The translations under genes and the position numbers were made by a program. A stretch of 64,000 bases of DNA from Streptomyces odontomachi (GTDB lineage Bacteria; Actinomycetota; Actinomycetes; Streptomycetales; Streptomycetaceae), in contig NZ_JAMJWG010000006.1 of the NCBI RefSeq assembly GCF_024435355.1, positions 186,001 through 250,000 on the forward strand, read 5' to 3'. A model generated the notes under the pieces. It was given only the letters and a program-made list of their open reading frames with translations. It did no database searches and was not told where the DNA came from. Of the stretch, positions 44,851 to 53,222 are shown one piece after another. Position 1 is the first letter of the stretch. The number at the start of each line of letters is the position of its first letter.

Positions 44851-46071
44851 TCACGCCGACCGCAGCCGCACCCGGAGGCGCTTGAATCCGCTGATGACCG
44901 TGGAGGCGAGCCGCTGGGGCGGCTCCACCACCTCGGCCGACGCCACGCGGGTGCACAGCTCGTCGAGGAACAGCCGGAGCTCCATCAGCGCCAGGGACGC
45001 GCCCAGGCAGTAGTGCCGACCGGATCCCAGGCCGAGGTGCGGATTGTCCCCCCGGGTGATGTCGAAGACGTCGGGCCGCTCGAAGACCCGCTCGTCGCGG
45101 TTTGCCGAGAAGTGCCAGACGGCGACGTCCTGTCCGGCCCTGATGGTTCTGCCGTGCAGCTCGACGTGCCGTGTCGCCCTGCGCAGCACGTGCTTGCTGG
45201 GTGAGACGTAGCGCAGCACCTCCGCGACCGCGGACGGCAGCAGGCCGCGGTCGGCGCGCAGCAGCCGCCACTGGTCGGGGAAGTCGGTGAAGGCCAGCAG
45301 CGCGCCTACGGCGCCGTGGCGGGTCGTCTCGTTGCCGCCGAGGATGAGGAGGTCGAAGAACATCATCGCGTCCTCCTCCGTCAGCACGCCCGCGTCCTGC
45401 GCCTCGACGAGCCGGGTCGCGACGTCGTCGGCCGGGTCGCGGCGGCGTGTCTCCATCAGGTCCTGGCAGTACAGGAGCAGCTGGGCGTGGGCGTGGGCGG
45501 CGCTGGCCCGGGCGCTGGGAGAGGTCTGGTAGTCCTGGTCGGCCGAGCCGAAGGCGGCGGTGGTCAGGCGGAGCAGCAGCGGCCAGTCCTCCCTGGGTAC
45601 TCCGAGGACCGCCGCGATGGAGGCCACGGGCAGCAGGGAGACGGTCTCCACGAAGTCCACCTCGCCGGCGTCGAGCGCCTCGTCGAGCGCCCGGCCGACG
45701 ACCGCGCGCAGGTAGGACTCCAGTGAGGCGACGGCCCGCGGGGTGAACGAGCGGTTGACGACCTGGCGCAGTTCCGTGTGGCGGGGACCGTCGGTGTGCG
45801 TGAGCATGCGGCCGGATCCGTCGTCTCCCGTCCACCGTTGCTGGCCGAGCACGTTGGTGCCGGTGGAGCTGAAGGTCTCGTCGTCCCGCTGGACGGCCTG
45901 GCAGTCCTCGTACCGCGTGACCGACCAGAAGCCCGGCTCGGCGGCCTCGGGGTTCCAGTGCACCGGATCGTTCTCCCGCAGGTGCCGGAACAGCCGGTGG
46001 TAGCCGGGGTCGGCGAACAGGTGGGGATCGGCGAGGTCGACGGCTGCTGCGGTGGTGGTCGTGGCGTCCAC
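44851..46071 (-). CDS. Cytochrome P450
   Basis: 406 residues from GTG 46071 with AGGGG upstream. I-helix LILGGNETTRHG replaces the common AGxxT with GGNETT, the ExxR motif lies in EVLRYVSP, and the heme loop is LGLGSGRHYCLGASLA with the Cys ligand. This is a bacterial class I P450 of the type found in antibiotic clusters. Relatives hydroxylate carrier-bound or free amino acids or the finished peptide. No ferredoxin gene lies in the cluster. Confidence 0.95.
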   Translation of the reverse strand: MDATTTTAAAVDLADPHLFADPGYHRLFRHLRENDPVHWNPEAAEPGFWSVTRYEDCQAVQRDDETFSSTGTNVLGQQRWTGDDGSGRMLTHTDGPRHTELRQVVNRSFTPRAVASLESYLRAVVGRALDEALDAGEVDFVETVSLLPVASIAAVLGVPREDWPLLLRLTTAAFGSADQDYQTSPSARASAAHAHAQLLLYCQDLMETRRRDPADDVATRLVEAQDAGVLTEEDAMMFFDLLILGGNETTRHGAVGALLAFTDFPDQWRLLRADRGLLPSAVAEVLRYVSPSKHVLRRATRHVELHGRTIRAGQDVAVWHFSANRDERVFERPDVFDITRGDNPHLGLGSGRHYCLGASLALMELRLFLDELCTRVASAEVVEPPQRLASTVISGFKRLRVRLRSA

Positions 46072-46117
46072 ATGGGCCCCTGGGGGTGAAGGTCTGGCGG
46101 GTGGGAGTCTCGGCCGG

Positions 46118-46873
46118 TCAGCCGGCCATCATCTGCTGGATCTCCGTCATCAGGACGGTGAGCGCGACGCGTTCCGCCGCGGTGGTGTCCGGATGCCACA
46201 GGTCGGCCAGGAGGCAGGTGCGAGTGCGCTCGGCGCCGTTCCACGCCTCGTGCTCGAAGGAGTAGTCGAAGAGCAGGCACCGGCCCTCCTCCCACCGGCG
46301 GGTCTCTTCCGCCACCCGGATGCCGGCTCCCTCCGGGATGTCGACGGCCAGGTGCAGGTTGATGCTGAAGTTCCACAGGTCGCAGTGCGGCGCGATGGAG
46401 CCGCCCGGCAGCAGCGTCGAGAAGTGGGACTCCAACAGCGGGCAGATCACCCCCGGCTGCACGGCGTGTTCGCGCAACACCGCGAAGGCGGTCGGGGCGA
46501 GCGGCGCGGAGTCCGCGACCAGTGCACCCTCCCGGTACAGGTACAGGGCCTGCCAGTTCGCCTGGCGCACGAGGTAGTGCCGGTAGTCGGAGAAGCTCGC
46601 TCGCCGCTCGCTCCAGGCCGCCTCCAGCTCCCCCTTGATGCGCGGGTGACTCTCCTCAAGGGCCGCCACCAGGGGCAGGAGTTCCGGGTAGGCGTACGGG
46701 TCGTGCCAGGGGCGCTGCGGTATGCCTGGCAGGATCCACTTGGCCGCCTGCTGTAGGGGGTGCCGGCCCTCGCTCCTGCGGCGGGGCTCCAGCATCCCCT
46801 CGACGCGGTCGAGCGCGTCGGCGCCGTACTCCGCGCGCACGGCCGCGAAACACGCGTCGATCTCGGGTGTCAT
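46118..46873 (-). CDS. Aspartyl/asparaginyl beta-hydroxylase-family oxygenase
   Basis: 251 residues from ATG 46873 behind GGAGGGG. A double-stranded beta-helix Fe(II)/2-oxoglutarate oxygenase: LPGGSIAPHCDLWNFSINLHL gives the first His (PHCD), FDYSFEHEAWN the second, and RTRTCLLADLWHP the Arg that holds 2-oxoglutarate. In NRPS pathways this family hydroxylates amino acid side chains, often before loading or on a carrier. It probably supplies a hydroxylated building block to one of the A domains in the cluster. Confidence 0.9.
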   Translation of the reverse strand: MTPEIDACFAAVRAEYGADALDRVEGMLEPRRRSEGRHPLQQAAKWILPGIPQRPWHDPYAYPELLPLVAALEESHPRIKGELEAAWSERRASFSDYRHYLVRQANWQALYLYREGALVADSAPLAPTAFAVLREHAVQPGVICPLLESHFSTLLPGGSIAPHCDLWNFSINLHLAVDIPEGAGIRVAEETRRWEEGRCLLFDYSFEHEAWNGAERTRTCLLADLWHPDTTAAERVALTVLMTEIQQMMAG

Positions 46874-46933
46874 GTGCCCCTCCGTCTGGGGTATTGCGGT
46901 GCGGGAGTACGCGGTCCGGCCGGGCCGGGTACG

Positions 46934-49900
46934 TCAGGACGAACGGCGTGTCAGCGCGGGGCGGGCGGGCCGGGGGGTCCCGTTCTCCTCCAGGGCGGCC
47001 ACCACCCCGGCCACCGTCGGGCTTTCGAACACCTTCATCAGGTTCACGTCCACGCCGAGGGTGCTGCGGATCCTGTTCACCAGCCGGGTCGCCAGCAGGG
47101 AGTGGCCGCCCAGCTCGAAGAAGTCGTCATCGAGGGAGACCGCGTCGAGCTTGAGGATCTCGGCGAACAGGCCGGCGACCTGCCGTTCGCGTTCCGTGGT
47201 CGGCGGCCGTCCGGCGGAGAGCGCCCCGTAGTCGGGGGCGGGCAGCGCCCGGCGGTCGAGCTTGGCGTTCACGGTCAGCGGGAGGGCGTCGAGTGCGACG
47301 ATGGCGGCGGGCACCATGTAGTCCGGGAGCGACGTCTCCAGCGCGCTGCGCAGCGCGACCGCGTCGACGGACCCGCCCGCCGCCGGGACGACGTAGCCGA
47401 CCAGGCGCGTGTCGCCGGCGACGTCCTCGCGCGCGATGACGGCGGCATCGGCGACCGTCTCCTGGGCGCACAGCGCCGTCTGGATCTCGCCGAGTTCGAT
47501 GCGAAAGCCACGGAGCTTGACCTGGTCGTCGGCGCGCCCGCCGAACAACAGGTAGCCGTCGGCGGTCCAGCGCCCCAGGTCACCGCTGCGGTACATCCGC
47601 TCGCCCGGTGCGCCGAAGGGGTTGGGCAGGAACCGCTCGGCGGTCAGCGCGGCCCGGCCGAGGTAGCCACGGCCGAGGTTGGCGCCGGCGAGGTAGATCT
47701 CGCCCTGCACTCCCGGGGGCACCCGGTTCAGATGCTCGTCGAGCACGTAGACCCGGGAGTTGTGGACCGGGCGGCCGATCGTGCTGACCGGGTGCTCGGG
47801 CAGGGCGCAGCCGGACGCCTCCACGCAGAACTCGCTGGGCCCGTAGTAGTTGTAGACGGTCGTGCGTGGGGCCTTGGCGAGGTCAGTCCACAGGGCCTCG
47901 CTGACGGCCTCGCCCCCGAGCATCAGCACGGAGGGGGCGTGTTCGCCCGTGAGGACCCCCTCGGTGAGCAGTTGCTGCGCGAAGCTCGGGGTGACGTCGA
48001 GCTGGTCGATGCGGTGCGCGAGCAGGTGGTCGACCATGCGGGCCGGGTCCCGCCGGGTGGGCTCGTCCAGCAGGTGCAGCTGATGGCCCGCGATCATGGC
48101 CAGCACGCCCTCCCAGGCCGTGTCGAAGGCGAGCGAGGCCGACAGGGACACCCGGCGCCGGTCGTCGGGGCCGGTGGGCGACGGGAAGGTGACGTCCGTG
48201 TGGTACGTCCAGAGGTTGGTGAGCGCCCTGTGCAGCACGGTCACGCCCTTCGGGCGGCCGGTCGAGCCGGAGGTGTAGATGACGTAGGCAGCGTGGTCCA
48301 GGAGCAGCGGTACGTGCCGGTCCTCGTCGGTGGGGTCGTGCGCGGGGCGGTCCTGCTGTGCGTGATCGGTCACCAGCACCGGCAGCGCGGCTCCCCGGCC
48401 GAGGCGGGCGGCCATGTCGTCGGTGGTGACCAGGACGGTGGGTCGGGCGTCGGTGAGGATGGTGCGGATGCGCTCGACCGGGTTCTGCGGGTCGATCGGG
48501 GTGTACGCCCCACCGGCCTTGCCGACGGCGAGCCAGGCGACGACCGCTGCCGCCGTGCGGGGCAGAGCGACGGCGACGAGGGAGTCGGCACGCACGCCCA
48601 GCTCGATGAGGTGGTGGGCGAGTCTGTTGCTCCGGGCGTTGAGTTCCGCGTAGCTGAGCCGGGTGTCCCCCGCGACCAGTGCGACATCGTCGGGGACGAG
48701 CGCGACCCGTTCCTGGAACAGGTCGACGACCGTCTTGTCGGGCAGTTCCGCGGTGGTGTCGGTCCATGCCTCCAGCTGGCGGCGCTCGGCGGGCGTGAGG
48801 ACGTCGACGGTCGCCACCTCGGTGTCGGGCTCCTCGGCCAGCACGCTCAGCAGGTGCACGAACCGCTCGACGAGTGCGGTCGCGGTGCCCGCGTCGAACA
48901 GGTCGGTGGCGTACTCCAGGACACCGTCGACGCCGTCGAATGCACCGTCGGCGCCGGTGCGTTCCCGCAGCACGAAGGAGAGGTCGAACTTCGCCACCGG
49001 CATGCGGAGCAGCTCCACCGCGGTGTCCAGGCCCGGCAGCGGAAGGTCGGGGACGCCGTCGTGCAGCTCCAGTCCGACCTGGAAGAGGGGGTGGCGGGCA
49101 CGCGATCGCACGGGGTTGAGCCTCTCGACGAGCCGTTCGAACGGCACGTCCTGGTGGCCGAGGGCGTCCAGGTCCGTCTCCCGCACCCGTCGCACCAGCT
49201 CCCGGAACGTGGGGCGACCCGACACGTCGGTGCGCAGCACCTGCGTGTTGATGAAGCAACCGACGACGTCGTCGAGCGCCTTGTCGGTCCGTCCGGCGAC
49301 GGCGGTCCCCACCGGGATGTCGGTGCCGGCGCCCAGGCGGGACAACATCGCCGCCACGGCGGCCTGGAGGACCATGAAGACGGTGCTCCTGGTCTGCCTC
49401 GCCAGGTTCCGCAGCGCGGTGTGGACGTCCGGGGGGAGGCGGAAGTCGATCTCCCCGCCACGGTAGCTGGCCACCACCGGACGCACGTGGTCGAAGGGGA
49501 GTTCCAGCTCCTCGGGCAGCCCGGCAAGGGTCCGCTGCCAGTACTGGAGTTGGCGGTTGGCCAGGCTGTCCGGGTCGCTCTCGGCGCCGAGCAGGTCCCG
49601 CTGCCAGAGGGCGAAGTCGGAGTACCGCACCGGCAGCGGCTCCCAGCCGGGGGCGCGGCCCTCGGCGCGCGCCGCGTACGCGGCGGCGAGGTCCCGCAGC
49701 AGGGGGCGCATGGACCAGCCGTCACAGACGATGTGGTGCATGACCAGTGCCAGCACATGGGCGTCGGGCCCGGTGCGCAGCAGGCAGGCGCGCACCGGCA
49801 GATCACCGTCCAAATCGAACGGCAGACGCGCCAGCCCTCGCAGGGTCTCGTCCAGGTCCTCGGGCCGCACGGACCGGCGCTGAAGGACGAGCCCGCTCCG

Positions 49901-50122
49901 GGCGGCCGGCAGCACGCGCTGGTACGGCTCTGATTCCGACTCCCCGAAAACCGTGCGCAGGCTCTCGTGCCGCTCCGCGACGTCGGCGAGCGCCGCCTCG
50001 AGCGCCTCGGTGTGCAGCGCACCGGTCAGGCGCACCACCACGGGCACGTTGTAGGTCGGGCCGGGCCCTTCCAGCCGGTCCACGAACCACAGCCGCTGCT
50101 GCGAGAACGACAAAGGGAACAC
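46934..50122 (-). CDS. Nonribosomal peptide synthetase, C-A-PCP
   Basis: 1062 residues from GTG 50122, 8 bases after GGAG; GTG codons at 50128 and 50131 are too close to that site. Condensation domain about 1-440 with HHIVCDG near 130. Adenylation domain about 450-950 with TSGSTGRPKG near 617, NYYGPSE, YRSGD and NAKLDRR. Carrier domain about 965-1040 with Ser1008 in GGHSLLA. The pocket aligned by eye reads D-T-E-V-M-G-Y-V-E-K; the Glu at the third position is often seen with basic residues such as Lys, Orn or Arg, but this is only a guess. It is the second NRPS gene in transcription order, 66 bases after the starter. Confidence 0.94.
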   Translation of the reverse strand: MFPLSFSQQRLWFVDRLEGPGPTYNVPVVVRLTGALHTEALEAALADVAERHESLRTVFGESESEPYQRVLPAARSGLVLQRRSVRPEDLDETLRGLARLPFDLDGDLPVRACLLRTGPDAHVLALVMHHIVCDGWSMRPLLRDLAAAYAARAEGRAPGWEPLPVRYSDFALWQRDLLGAESDPDSLANRQLQYWQRTLAGLPEELELPFDHVRPVVASYRGGEIDFRLPPDVHTALRNLARQTRSTVFMVLQAAVAAMLSRLGAGTDIPVGTAVAGRTDKALDDVVGCFINTQVLRTDVSGRPTFRELVRRVRETDLDALGHQDVPFERLVERLNPVRSRARHPLFQVGLELHDGVPDLPLPGLDTAVELLRMPVAKFDLSFVLRERTGADGAFDGVDGVLEYATDLFDAGTATALVERFVHLLSVLAEEPDTEVATVDVLTPAERRQLEAWTDTTAELPDKTVVDLFQERVALVPDDVALVAGDTRLSYAELNARSNRLAHHLIELGVRADSLVAVALPRTAAAVVAWLAVGKAGGAYTPIDPQNPVERIRTILTDARPTVLVTTDDMAARLGRGAALPVLVTDHAQQDRPAHDPTDEDRHVPLLLDHAAYVIYTSGSTGRPKGVTVLHRALTNLWTYHTDVTFPSPTGPDDRRRVSLSASLAFDTAWEGVLAMIAGHQLHLLDEPTRRDPARMVDHLLAHRIDQLDVTPSFAQQLLTEGVLTGEHAPSVLMLGGEAVSEALWTDLAKAPRTTVYNYYGPSEFCVEASGCALPEHPVSTIGRPVHNSRVYVLDEHLNRVPPGVQGEIYLAGANLGRGYLGRAALTAERFLPNPFGAPGERMYRSGDLGRWTADGYLLFGGRADDQVKLRGFRIELGEIQTALCAQETVADAAVIAREDVAGDTRLVGYVVPAAGGSVDAVALRSALETSLPDYMVPAAIVALDALPLTVNAKLDRRALPAPDYGALSAGRPPTTERERQVAGLFAEILKLDAVSLDDDFFELGGHSLLATRLVNRIRSTLGVDVNLMKVFESPTVAGVVAALEENGTPRPARPALTRRSS

Positions 50123-50188
50123 GCTCACCACTCCCCATCGGAATTACGTGCACGTCACGGATGTCGGGGGCCCGGCCTCACCGGGGTG

Positions 50189-52609
50189 TCACGAGGGGCG
50201 CCTCACGAGCTTGGGGCGCCGGGAGGCGGGCACCGCATGCCGTTCCAGGGCCGAGGCCAGGTCGGCCACGGTCGGGGTGTCCAGAACGTGCCGCAGTTCG
50301 AACTCCACGCCCAGCGACTCCTGGAGCCGGCCCCACACCTTCATCGCCAGTAGCGAGTGGCCACCCAGCTCGAAGAAGTCGTCGTCGGTCGAGACCGACG
50401 CCACCCCGAGCACGTCGGCGAAGGTGTCGGCGACCGTCGCCTCCAACGCGGTGCGCGGCGGCCTGCGCACGGTCGACCGGGTCGGGGTCTGCGGCTCCAG
50501 CCGGGTCAGAGCCGCCCGGTCCAGCTTCTGGTTGGGTGTCAGGGGCAGTGCGTCGAGTTGCAGGCAGGCGCCCGGGACCATGTACTCGGGGAGTTCGGCG
50601 AGGAGCACGCTGCGGACCTCGTGCGGGTCCAGACGGTGCTCGGATGTGACGTAGGCGGTGAGCACGTCGGGCCCGTCGTCCCGGCGGCGCAGCATGACCA
50701 CAGCCTCCTTCACCGGGAGGAGACGCAGCAGGTGGCTCTCGACCTCGCCCGGCTCGACCCGGTGGCCGCGCACCTTGACCTGGTGGTCCCTGCGGCCGAG
50801 GAAGTCGAGGTCGCCCTGGGGTGTCCAGCGAGCGATGTCGCCGGTGCGGTAGAGCCGTTCGGGCACCTGGGGGCCACCGTGCACGAAGGCCCGTGCGTCG
50901 AGGTCGGGCCGGTCGAGGTACCCGTTGCCGAGGCCGTCGCCACCCACGTGGAGCTCGCCGGGAATGCCGACGGGCCGCGGGTGCCCGTCGCGGTCCAGGA
51001 CGTAGGCGGTGGAGTTGGCGATCGGTCGGCCGATGGGGATCGGGCCGGTGTACCGGCCGGTGATGCGGTGGGCGGTGGAGAAGGTGGTGTTCTCGGTCGG
51101 GCCGTAGACGTTGACGAACACGCTGTCCGGGCAGGCCTTCATGGCGCGTTCGACGTGGCGTGGGGACAGCGACTCGCCCCCCACCAGCACCCGGCAGCCG
51201 GCCAGCGCGGCCGGGTCCTGCTCAACGAGCTGGTGGAACAGCGGGGTGGTGAGGAACATGGTGTTCACGCGGTGCCGCGTGATCACCTCGCGCAAGCTCG
51301 TCGCGTCCAGCACCGCGTCCCGGGGCGGCAGGACGAGCGTGCCGCCGTTGAGCAGCGCGCCCCAGTACTCGAAGGTGGTGGCGTCGAAGGCGAGGGCCCC
51401 GGTCTGGAGGATGGTGGTGTCCGCCGACAGGGCCACATAGTCGGTGTTGCAGACGAGCCGGGTGACGGCCCGCTGTCCGACCAGCACGCCCTTCGGCCGG
51501 CCGGTGGTCCCGGAGGTGTACATCACGTAGGCCGGGTCGTGGGGCGCGACGTCGAGGTCGGGCAGCGGGGCGCCGCCGGGCATCTCATGGGCGCGGGAGA
51601 GGTCGAGGACGGGAACGGGGGCGGCGTCCACCGGGCCGTCGGTCACGAGCAGGGCGGCACCGCTGTCGGCGAGGAGGAAGTCCCTGCGCGGCGCGGGCAG
51701 GTCCGGGGCGAGGGGCACGTAGGCCGCGCCGAGCCGGAGGACGGCCAGCGCGGCGACGAGGAGGTGGGGTGACCTGTCGAGCATGACCGCGACGCGTGCG
51801 TGCCGGCCCACGCCATGGCCGTGCAGCACGCCTGCCAGCCGCAACGCCCTTGCTCGAAGCTCCTCGTAGGTCAGGCGGCCGCCGTCGTGCGCGAGCGCGA
51901 CGTGCTCCGGCAGGGCGTCGGCACACGCCGCGAACACCTCGTAGACGCCGGCGTCCCGCGGGTAGTCGCGTCCGGTGCCGTTCACCTTGTGCAGCTGCGC
52001 GAGCTCGGTGTCGGTCAGCAGGGTCAGATCGCCGACGGCGGTCTCGGGGTGTTGCGCCATCTGCTCGGCCAGGTGGACGAGGTGTCCCAGCGCCCGGTCT
52101 GCGAAGCCCGGGTCGAAGAGGTGCTCGTGCACGTCCACGTGCAGCGCGACGCCCTCGGGCGTGGCGGATGCCCAGACGGCGAGGTCCGCCCCGTACCGGT
52201 CAGCGGCCGGACCGTCCAGCACGCACAGCAGGGAACCCGTGGGGGTGCCGGTCTGCGTGGCCGGCGGCTCGTCGAGCGGGAGGTGCTCGGCGACGGTGTC
52301 GCGGAGCTCGGCCGCGCGCAGCTCGGACGGCATCGCACAGGTCACCTTCGCCGACGCGGTGGCCGCTGGCCAGCAGGCGTACCGCACGAAGACCCGGAAC
52401 GCCGTGCCGTCGGTGTACTTGCGGCCGAGCAGCAGCGCGGCGGCGAGCAGGTCGGCGTCCGTCCACCCCCCGCGGTGGCGGACGACCTCCTCGGGCAGCA
52501 GGATCGAACGACGCACCGTCCCGCAGCGGCCTGCCGACCCGCACGAGCCGCCGGTCGGGAGCCGGCAGGGCACGGCGTCGTCCTGCTCGGGCGGGATTCC
52601 CACAGCCAT
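50189..52609 (-). CDS. Nonribosomal peptide synthetase, starter A-PCP with N-terminal C-like remnant
   Basis: 806 residues from ATG 52609; GTG 52615 is an alternative. Residues 1-195 look like the C-terminal lobe of a condensation domain (HVDVHEHLFDPGFADRALGHLVHL, then VGDLTLLTDTE) without any HHxxxDG, so no complete C domain precedes. Adenylation domain about 205-715 with TSGTTGRPKG near 365, NVYGPTE and YRTGD. Carrier domain at the end with Ser752 in GGHSLLA. The pocket reads D-A-F-F-L-G-V-T-F-K, close to published Ile and Val codes, so a beta-branched aliphatic residue is expected as the N-terminal unit. It is transcribed before all other NRPS genes. Confidence 0.93.
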   Translation of the reverse strand: MAVGIPPEQDDAVPCRLPTGGSCGSAGRCGTVRRSILLPEEVVRHRGGWTDADLLAAALLLGRKYTDGTAFRVFVRYACWPAATASAKVTCAMPSELRAAELRDTVAEHLPLDEPPATQTGTPTGSLLCVLDGPAADRYGADLAVWASATPEGVALHVDVHEHLFDPGFADRALGHLVHLAEQMAQHPETAVGDLTLLTDTELAQLHKVNGTGRDYPRDAGVYEVFAACADALPEHVALAHDGGRLTYEELRARALRLAGVLHGHGVGRHARVAVMLDRSPHLLVAALAVLRLGAAYVPLAPDLPAPRRDFLLADSGAALLVTDGPVDAAPVPVLDLSRAHEMPGGAPLPDLDVAPHDPAYVMYTSGTTGRPKGVLVGQRAVTRLVCNTDYVALSADTTILQTGALAFDATTFEYWGALLNGGTLVLPPRDAVLDATSLREVITRHRVNTMFLTTPLFHQLVEQDPAALAGCRVLVGGESLSPRHVERAMKACPDSVFVNVYGPTENTTFSTAHRITGRYTGPIPIGRPIANSTAYVLDRDGHPRPVGIPGELHVGGDGLGNGYLDRPDLDARAFVHGGPQVPERLYRTGDIARWTPQGDLDFLGRRDHQVKVRGHRVEPGEVESHLLRLLPVKEAVVMLRRRDDGPDVLTAYVTSEHRLDPHEVRSVLLAELPEYMVPGACLQLDALPLTPNQKLDRAALTRLEPQTPTRSTVRRPPRTALEATVADTFADVLGVASVSTDDDFFELGGHSLLAMKVWGRLQESLGVEFELRHVLDTPTVADLASALERHAVPASRRPKLVRRPS

Positions 52610-53222
52610 TGTCACCAGTCCAGATCATGTGCGCAGGGAGTCGAGGTCGAGCGTAGGCAGCGGCGACCGGCGCGGTGCGGCACAATCCGGGGCACAACGA
52701 AGGCAGTTGCACGGGGCGCAGCCGGCGGCGGTCCGCCGAGGTGGCCGGGGCGTCCCACTGCCGGGCCACCCGTTCTCGGGCGTACCGGCGGCGACCGACG
52801 GCCAGGAGAACGTCGGGCCACGGGTGCCCCGGAGCGGAAGGCGCGCGACGGGGAGGCGGGCATGCGAGGACGCGGGCATCCGGGGACGCGGGGACGCAGC
52901 CGGGCGAGCTCACCGTTCCCGGCCTCGCAGCACCGTGGCGGCGAGGACTGCCGGCCGCAGGGCGGGTTTCCCGAGCGGCGGTAGGTGTGGGGCGTGGCAG
53001 CGGCGCGCGCATCCGCGGGAGTCGGGCAGCCGGACCGTTGAGGCCGCCGCGCCGGTATCGTGCTGGCGCTCCGTGGGACGGCGGCGTGCGCGTCGCGGCG
53101 TTGGCGGACGGTCCTGTCGTTGATGTGGCGACATCAACCACGCGCGACGGCGTCACGCTCGCGCCCGTCCAGCGGCCGGGGTGATCAACGCACCGGTGGC
53201 CGGGGCGCCCGGGGCGGCCAGG
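52610..53222. other. Intergenic region upstream of the NRPS genes
   Basis: 613 bases between the SbnA-like stop and the starter NRPS gene, the largest gap in the cluster. Open frames here are Arg/Pro-rich and have no family features, so no gene is supported. The gap may hold a second promoter for the NRPS genes. A perfect 20-bp palindrome lies at 53119-53138, and short repeats of GGACGCGG type lie near 52865-52900. Confidence 0.45.
53119..53138. repeat. Perfect 20-bp inverted repeat in the NRPS upstream region
   Basis: GTTGATGT (53119-53126), GGCG, ACATCAAC (53131-53138). It lies 85 bases after the SbnA-like stop and about 470 bases before the starter NRPS gene. It could be an operator or a transcript-ending hairpin; its arms are less GC-rich than the surroundings, which favours protein binding. 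Confidence 0.55.

Noticed and set aside
52675..53184. Plus-strand frame of 169 codons in the large cluster gap
   Set aside because: Arg/Gly/Ala-rich, no ribosome site, no recognisable motif; treated as non-coding.
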